DNA of 64,000 nucleotides from Callorhinus ursinus (Eukaryota; Chordata; Mammalia; Carnivora; Otariidae): positions 2,753,335-2,817,334 of the forward strand of contig NW_020312935.1 in NCBI RefSeq assembly GCF_003265705.1. Reading direction: 5' to 3'. Each line of letters starts with the position of its first letter. The first letter of the stretch is position 1. Shown here piece after piece: positions 57,621-64,000 of the stretch. The notes under the pieces are model-generated. The model saw only the letters and a program-made list of their open reading frames with translations, was not told the DNA's origin and searched no databases. The position numbers and the translations under genes are program-made.

Positions 57621-59784
57621 TAGTTTCTTACTGTTACAATCTTTCCCCACCCCAGTCCTCATCATGGTTTTAAACACCTGGACATTACATCTTTTTTGGG
57701 GAAGAAGGCATGTTAGCAAATTTCTATGTCTTTTGAACAGAATCAAAGACAAGTGTATATTTTGTAACATTATAGATACTACCCAGGGCAAAACTTAGCT
57801 CTTATTGTAAGAAGCCTACCTATAATAACTGATCTAGGCCATTTTGAATGCCTCAGGGCCTACTTCCATACTTCATTTCACCCCAAATTTCCAAGGGAGT
57901 TTAGAATGTCTGAGTTTCAGCATCCAAGTCAAATCTGGAGAAGTCATGCCAACCCCCAAATAAATTAAAAATATCTGAGGAAAAATTAGGCTTTTTGTTT
58001 CTCCTTTTATATACTTTTGGTTCATTTAGCCTCTCATATATATCACCTCCAGAAAGAAGAGGAAGAATGAATGCCAGTCATTTAAGTGTTTAAATTTTTT
58101 GTTGATAGCTTCAGTAATTTGGTTAGAGAAGTTAAGAAAAAGTCTGAACTAAGAGGAAATTTAGGGACTCTGGTTTTCATTTACCCACTCCTTCATTTTG
58201 TCAGTTAATGACAAACCATAAAAACGGATTAACGCATAAAGGGAAGATCACTATATATCCTCAGAAGAAAATAATACTTGTTGAAGTTAAAAAACATGGG
58301 ACATTTAAAAGTAAGGAGGATGGTAGCTAATGAGCTCTGTTAAATAAATTCAAGAATATCACTGAGATCCTCAATAAACAGGCTATCTAACAGAGGAAGA
58401 TATCTGTACTCTGTAACTACATCCTGCTACGTGAGTTTAAAAGGGAGGAAAAGAAGACAGTGCTGAGCAAGGACCCATGTATACCTGGATGTGCTCTATT
58501 AAAAGAGGCGCTTGATTGCTCAGTAATTGCAGAGCTAGGCTCTTGGGGAGGCCTTTGTCATCCCTCCTTGCCTGACACCAGACGATAGTGTGGCTCTGTG
58601 ATAAGAAACAGAGGACCAGTGTCTCCATGGTAACTAACTGAGTTCTATATATTACATTCATTACAAATGAAGATAGATAGTAAAAAAAAAAAACATAATG
58701 TATTAACACAGAGAGGGAATATATATATGTGAGTGTATATATGTATCTTGTCTTCTATCTAGAAAGTGAATAAAATAAAATAAAAATGTGATTGCGCCAA
58801 ATGGACAAGGTTGATAGGCCTTTTTCCCCATTGCTGCAGGTAAATATTTCATTTTTCAGCTCCTCTGATGATTTTGTTCTGAACCCACCCAGCTGTAGCT
58901 TGAAAGATTAATGATGGGCAGCAAAAGAACCTGAGAAGAGGCAATGAATAGAAACCAGCACCAGAGAAGAAAGAGTTCTGCCTGGCCTTTGGGACAAATA
59001 AATAAGGATTTACTAAGTCTGCTAGTTTCATCCCCATAGCAGGAAAACCTGGAACCCATTAGAATGGAAACCTGGACATTTTTATAATGTAATAATTCCT
59101 AGAGTTCCAAACTCACACAGACTAGTGACAGGAAAAAAGAAAAGAAACAGGGAAGGAAAATCAGTTTCCTTTCTAAATTTCTCTTCTATAGGTATTGATT
59201 TTACTTTAACACAACTAACTTGACTGTGTCTCTCCCCACGTAAGACCATTACACCTATGTGTAGTTCTTTAAAAGGTTAAACACATTTTCTAAAAACTCA
59301 GCCTGCCTATGTCATGCATTTTAAAGAAAAAGACCAAATTAAAGAAGTCATCAGTGAGTAAACCATTAACACTAGAAATTAAAAGTTTTGATTCAAGACA
59401 TAGAATGCAAATATTTGGTCAGAGAACAAAGACCCAGGAGCTTTTTGCAATGGTTATATTAGCTTTGATGTATAAGTCTTTCTGCTCTTAAATGAACGAC
59501 TTTACACTCTGGAAGGAGGACCCTTGGTAACCCAGCAGGGATTTTTGCTGATCTTTAAGTTTGGTTTCTGTGTTTCTTTCTCAGTCAGTCCAATTTCTGA
59601 ACAAGTATTTGGGTCATTGCTAGAAAGGGTATAAATGTATTTTTAAAACAAAATGGCTATTTCACTTAATCTACATAACATAGTTGTCTGCCTTTCATTT
59701 TTTCTTATGGAAGTCTTGCTCTTCTACAAGTCTTGTGAAAACTCTTATTAGAGTCTTCCAAGGTAGGGATGAAAAAAAAGGGAT
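57621..59784. other. Unique block
   Basis: No gene recognised. 58850-59060 is a repeat-free, compositionally balanced stretch (contains GATTAATGATGGGCAGC) that could be conserved. 58718-58745 is an AT/GT-alternating low-complexity run. Confidence 0.45.
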
Positions 59785-60105
59785 AGTTTAGGTACATACC
59801 CAAGAGGAATGAAAATATGTGTCCCACACAGAAACTTGTACACAAATTTCATAGCAGCATTATTCATAATAATCATAAAGTGGAAACAACACAAATGTCC
59901 ATCAGCTGATGAATGAATAATATAATGTGGTAATAAGCATACAATGGAATGTTATTTGGCAATAAAAAGGAATGGAGCACTGCTACATGCTACAACATGG
60001 ATGAACCACCCAGGTGCCCCAGAATTGGACATTTTAAATGGATGAATTGCATGGTATGTAAATTACATCTCCATAAAATGGTTACAACTTAGGTAGAGAT
60101 GAACA
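59785..60105 (+). mobile_element. Ancient L1 3' fragments with internal deletion
   Basis: An ORF2 C-terminal region (CCCAAGAGGAATGAAAATATG, CAACACAAATGTCCATCAGC, CAATAAAAAGGAATGGAGCA) runs to 60006. The 3' end (GACATTTTAAATGGATGAATT, TGTAAATTACATCTCCATAAA) starts at about 60027. Several hundred bases expected between them are missing. A 15 bp SINE-head-like piece, CCACCCAGGTGCCCC, sits at the junction (60007-60021). Confidence 0.8.
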
Positions 60106-60172
60106 TGATAGTCTATAAGATAGTCTATAAGATGACCATATGTCCTGATTTGGTCAGATTTTGCCAGTTTTT

Positions 60173-60370
60173 GGGGCACCTGGGTGGCTCAGTCGTTAAG
60201 CGTCTGCCTTCAGCTCAGGTCATGATCCCAGGGTCCTAGGATCGAGCCCCGCATCAGGCTCCCTGCTCGACAGAAAGCCTGCTTCTCCCTCTACCACTCC
60301 CCCTGCTTGTGTTCCCTCCCTCTCTGTCTCTCTCTGTCAAATAAATAAATAAAATATTTTAAAAAAAAGA
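60173..60370 (+). mobile_element. Can-SINE 20
   Basis: Near-consensus copy (GGGGCACCTGGGTGGCTCAG) with a perfect 15 bp target-site duplication ATTTTGCCAGTTTTT at 60158-60172 and 60371-60385. Confidence 0.97.
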
Positions 60371-60385
60371 ATTTTGCCAGTTTTT

Positions 60386-60843
60386 GCCAGTTGGGCCAAT
60401 AAATTATTGATAGCTCTGCTTTCACATTCAAAAGTGTCCTATTTGGATGATAAACTATATGGTAGCCATGTATATAATCAGGAGTACTATGACTTTCTGA
60501 AGTGTATCCTAAAGTTACCTAATGAAAATACTACTTGGGATTCCTATTAATAGGGAACTGTGTCCCTTCCATGGATTCAAATTTAGTAGGTCAGAAGTGG
60601 AAACTGGTGTTTTGTATTTTTGATTATTTCGTGAATACTGTGAATGCCAAAATGAATTTAATGATTGCCAAAAATTCTATGTTTTACTTGTTTATAAAAA
60701 AAGAGGTGGCCTAATGAACTTTTGGGGCAAAGAAAATTCCAGGGAGGTATGAGAAGACTGCGGGAAATGACCAGTCATGGGAGGCCAGGAAACAAATTCT
60801 GTCTGTGATGAGGATCAAGAGAACAATGGGAGTAACATTCAGC
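60386..60843. other. Unique sequence
   Basis: No gene or named repeat seen. Confidence 0.4.
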
Positions 60844-61102
60844 ACAAGTGATGCTGCCGCTGCCTTTTTTTTTTTTTTTTTTTAGGTTGTCTGATCTATT
60901 CTTTTTGTCTTCAGATTTTTATTTAAATTCTGGTTAGCTAACATACAGTACAATATTGGCTTCAGGGGTAGAATTCAGTGGTGCATCGCTTACATATGAC
61001 ACCCAGTGCTCATCACAAGTGCCCTCCTTAATACCCATCCCCCATCTACCTCCCTCCATCAATCATCAGTTTGTTCTCTATCATTAAGAGTCTCTTATGG
61101 TT

Positions 61103-61890
61103 ACGATCCAGCAGTTGCACTACTGGGTATTTACCCCAAAGATACAAATGTAGGGATCCAAAGGGGTACGTGCACCCCGATGTTTATAGCAGCCATGTCC
61201 ACAATAGCCAAACCGTGGAAAGAGCCAAGATGTCCATTTTTTTACAGATGAATGGATAAAGAAGATGTGGTATATATATATACAATGGAATATTATGCAG
61301 CCATCAAAAGGAATGAGATCTTGCCATTTGCAATGACGTGCATGGAACTGGAGGGTGTTATGCTGAGTGGAATAAGTCAAACAGAGAAAGACATGTATCA
61401 TATGACCTCACTGATATGAGGAATTCTTAATCTCAGGAAACAAACTGAGGGTTGCTGGAGTAGGGGTGGGGTGGGAGGGATGGGGTGGCTGGGTGATGGA
61501 CATTGGGGAGAGTATGTGCTATGGTGAGCCCTGTGAATTGTGCAAGACTGTTGAATCACAGATCTGTACCTCTGAAACAAATAATGCAATATATGTTAAG
61601 AAAAAAAAAAAGTAGGAGGGGAAGAATGAAGGGGAGTAAGTTGGACAGGGAGCTGAACCATGAGAGACGATGGACTCTGAAAAACAAACTGAGGGTTCTA
61701 GAGGGGAGGGAGGTGGGGGGATGGGTTAGCCTGGTGATGGGTATTAAAGAGGGTACGTTCTGTGTGCAGCACTGGGTATTATGCACAAACAATGAATCAT
61801 GGAACACTACATCACAAACTAATGATGTAATGTATGGTGATTAACATAACAATAAAAAAGAAATATACCTAAATACTAAAACAAAAAGGA
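61103..61890 (+). mobile_element. L1: Younger 5'-truncated L1, opposite orientation, nested
   Basis: Plus-strand insertion of 788 bp with target-site duplication AGTCTCTTATGGTT (61089-61102 and 61891-61904). It contains the last ORF2 codons (decayed, ending at an MTSLI-type stop near 61418) and both 3'UTR modules (A about 61424-61610, B about 61660-61862), followed by an A-rich tail. The only plus-strand young L1 in the window. Confidence 0.95.
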
Positions 61891-62102
61891 AGTCTCTTAT
61901 GGTTTGTTTCCCTCTCTCTTTTATTTTTCCCCCTCCTATGTTTATCTATTTTGTTTCTTAAATTCCACATATAAGTGAAATCATACAGTATTTATCTTTC
62001 TCTGACTGACTTATTTTGCTTAGCATAATACACTCTAGCTCCATCCACATTGTTGCAAATGGCAAGATTTCATTCTTTTTGAGGGCCAAGTAATACTCCA
62101 TT

Positions 62103-62145
62103 ATATGTGTATGTGTGTATATATATACACATACATACATACACC
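62103..62145. repeat. Mixed TG/TA/CA microsatellite in older L1
   Basis: ATGTGTATGTGTGTATATA, then TACACATACATACATACA; homologous to the tracts at 12606, 23953 and 53271. Confidence 0.85.
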
Positions 62146-63099
62146 ACATCTTCTTTATCCATTCATCAGTTGGGCGATATTTCAATTCTTTCCATAGTTT
62201 GGCTATTGTTAATAATGCTGCTAGAAACGTCAGGGGGCATGTGCCCTTTGAATCTCTATTCTTGTATCTTTTGGGTAAATACCTAGTAGTGCAGTTGCTA
62301 GATCATAGGGTAGTTATATTGTTAACTTTTTGGGGAACTTCCATACTGTTTTCCAGAGTGGCTGCACCAGTTTGCATTTCACCAGCAGTGCAAGAGGGTT
62401 CCCCTTTCTCTGCATCCTCATCAACATATGTTGTTTCCTGGGTTGTTAATTTTTGCCGTTCTGACATGTGTGAGGGGTATCTCATCATGGTTTTGATTTG
62501 TATTTCCCTGATGAGTGATGTTGAGCATCTTTTCATGTGTCTGTTAACCATCTAGATGTCTTCTTTGGAGAGATGTCTATTCATGTCTTCTGCCCATTTC
62601 TTAACTGGATTATTTGTTTTTTGGCTGTTGAGTTTGATAAGTTCTTTCTAGATTTTGGATACTAACCCTTTATCAAATATGTTGTTTGCAAATATCTTCT
62701 CCCATTCTTTAAGCTGCCTTTTAGTTTTGTTGATTATTTCCTTCACTGTGCAGAACTTTTAATCTTGTTGAAGTCCCAATAGTTCATTTTTGCTTTTGTT
62801 TCCCTCACCTCCGGCAACGTGTCTAGTAAGAAGTTGCTATGGCTAAGGTCGGAGAGGTTGCTGCCTATGTTCTCCACTAGGATTTTGATGGTTTCCTGTC
62901 TCACATTTAGGTCTTTCATCCACTTTGAATTTATTTTTGTGTATGGTATAAGAAAGTGGTCCAATTTCATTCTTCTGCATGTGGCTGTCCAGTTTTCCTA
63001 ACACCATTTGTTGAAGACACTGTTTTTTTTTTCCATTGGAAATTCTTTCCTGCTTTGTTGAAGATTAGTTGGCCATATAGTTGTGGGACAAATGGTGCT

Positions 63100-63482
63100 T
63101 CTAAAAATATCTTTTTCTTCTTCCTTCTTAGAAGAAAACAGATCTATTATCTATTGTTTTGTAAGAATGAGTGAGGACAAAACTGGTAATGGACCAGCTA
63201 GAAGTTTTTTCTCCAGAGTGGCCCAAAGTAGAGGCAAGTAGGTTCTGGGATATCCCTGGCTGTTACAGTCCTACCACAGAGCCCGATATCTATTGCCTTC
63301 ACCCAGATTCTTCTGGCTGGTTCCATCCCACAGCCCCTCACTCAAAATTTTATTATTGAGAACCCTTCAACACCCAGGTTTGGAGACAAAAAGTAGAAAC
63401 CTCAGGTGAGGCAGAGTAGTCTCAGAAACATAGGAAAATGCAGGAAACTTGAGCATAAGGATAATTAAAAAAAAAAAACTGA
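63100..63482. other. Unique sequence
   Basis: No gene seen; A12 run near 63467-63478. Confidence 0.4.
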
Positions 63483-64000
63483 AATAGACTGAAGGTTTGT
63501 GTCCCCCAAGATTTATATTTTGAAACCTAATCTCCAGTGTGATGCTGTTTGGAAGTAGAACCTTTGAGATGTGATTAGGTCATGAGGGCTCTGGAATGGA
63601 ATTAGTGCTTTTAAAAATGAGACCCCAGAGAGATCCTTCACCACTTCTGCCATGTGAAAGCACAGTGAAAAGATGGCTGCCTATCAGTCAGGACATGGGT
63701 CTTTGCCCAGACACTGGCTCTGCCTGTGCCTTCATCTTGGACTTCCTCGCTTTCAGAATTTTTAGAAATAAATATCTAGGGCGCCTGGGTGGCTCAGTCA
63801 GTTAAGCGTCTTCCTTCGGCTCAGGTCATGATCGCAGGGTCCTGGGATTGAGCCCCACTTCGGGCTCCCTGCTCAGTGAGGAGTCTGTTCTCTCTCTCCC
63901 TCTGCCCCACCGCCCTGTTCATGCTCTCTCTCTCTCTCTCTCTCTCTGTATCTCAAATAAATAAAATACTTGAAGAGAAAAGAAAGAAATTTCTATTGTT
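63483..64000 (+). mobile_element. MaLR-type LTR (MST/MLT1-like), interrupted by a SINE
   Basis: GTTTGTGTCCCCCAAGATTTA, GATGTGATTAGGTCATGAGG, GAGACCCCAGAGAGATCCTTC, TGCCATGTGAAAGCACAGTG and CTTGGACTTCCTCGCTTTCAG follow the MST/MLT1 LTR in sense orientation. It resumes at 63981 after the SINE and leaves the window. Non-coding. Confidence 0.9.
63779..63980 (+). mobile_element. Can-SINE 21
   Basis: Near-consensus head GGGCGCCTGGGTGGCTCAGT with a (CT)n run at about 63926-63946. Target-site duplication AGAAATAAATATCTA (63764-63778) and AGAAAGAAATTTCTA (63981-63995), two mismatches. It splits the LTR at its AATAAA-like A-rich site. Confidence 0.95.

Larger units (their letters stand above)
60865..63087 (-). 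mobile_element. L1: Older L1 with single-module 3'UTR, host of a plus-strand L1
   Basis: T19 tail at 60865-60883, then a 3'UTR (CTGGTTAGCTAACATACAGTA, ACACCCAGTGCTCATCACAAG) to 61102. The ORF2 3' end resumes at 61905 and continues to 63087 (CTTTTGGGTAAATACCTAGT, GAGTGGCTGCACCAG; minus frames with [13 protein letters not shown] and [20 protein letters not shown]). 5'-truncated. A tentative degenerate target-site duplication is ACAAGTGATGCT (60844-60855) and ACAAATGGTGCT (63088-63099). Interrupted by the L1 at 61103-61890. Confidence 0.9.

Noticed and set aside
60173..60210. tRNA-like head with A and B boxes
   Set aside because: Part of the Can-SINE; not a functional tRNA gene (no cloverleaf-complete sequence, A-tail and target-site duplication present).

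Overview
This window is mammalian nuclear DNA, almost certainly from a carnivore. The main evidence is about 21 copies of the tRNA-derived carnivore SINE (Can-SINE; head GGGGCGCCTGGGTGGCTCAG, CT-rich middle, AAATAAATAAA tail). The SINE body reads GATCCCAGGGTCCTGGGATC and then GGGCTCCCTGCTC, which fits arctoid caniforms (bears, mustelids, pinnipeds) better than the dog SINEC_Cf or cat types. That sub-assignment is an inference from remembered consensus sequences. I found no exon, conserved host coding frame, RNA gene or prokaryotic feature. The window looks intergenic or deep intronic.

Layout: 1-4747 is the 5' two thirds of a LINE-1 on the minus strand. It has an open reverse-transcriptase frame running off the left edge, a deleted ORF1 and a CpG-rich 5'UTR. 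4748-12070 is mostly unique DNA with an ancient L1 3' end, one SINE and a short L1 tail. 12092-13446 is a 5'-truncated young L1, followed by three SINEs up to 14428. 14450-21960 is the longest stretch of mostly unique DNA. 21965-23341 is a cluster of five SINEs, and a 7.0 kb full-length L1 (23355-30397) with a perfect 15 bp target-site duplication sits directly against it. 30500-38940 is a patchwork of three ancient L1 fragments carrying a MaLR LTR, eight SINEs and a MER5-like DNA transposon. 39000-46850 is mainly unique sequence with MIR and L2 relics and holds the best candidates for conserved noncoding DNA. 46851-50948 is an old L1 containing a SINE and a 2.3 kb younger L1. 52759-53823 is another old L1 with an inner SINE. 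54665-55010 and 63483-64000 are MaLR LTRs. 60844-63099 is an old minus-strand L1 invaded by a younger plus-strand L1.

The elements act only as layers of retrotransposition. L1 copies supplied the enzyme activity, SINEs used it, and the target-site duplications give a relative order of events. Points worth a second look are: an antisense open frame with a shared strong-context ATG in the 5'UTR of both L1 copies; a two-unit tandem repeat in that 5'UTR; a duplicated 3'UTR module in the young L1 lineage compared with a single module in an older copy; repeated microsatellite growth at one homologous L1 site; and several nested insertions readable to the base. I found no clear new multi-gene system.
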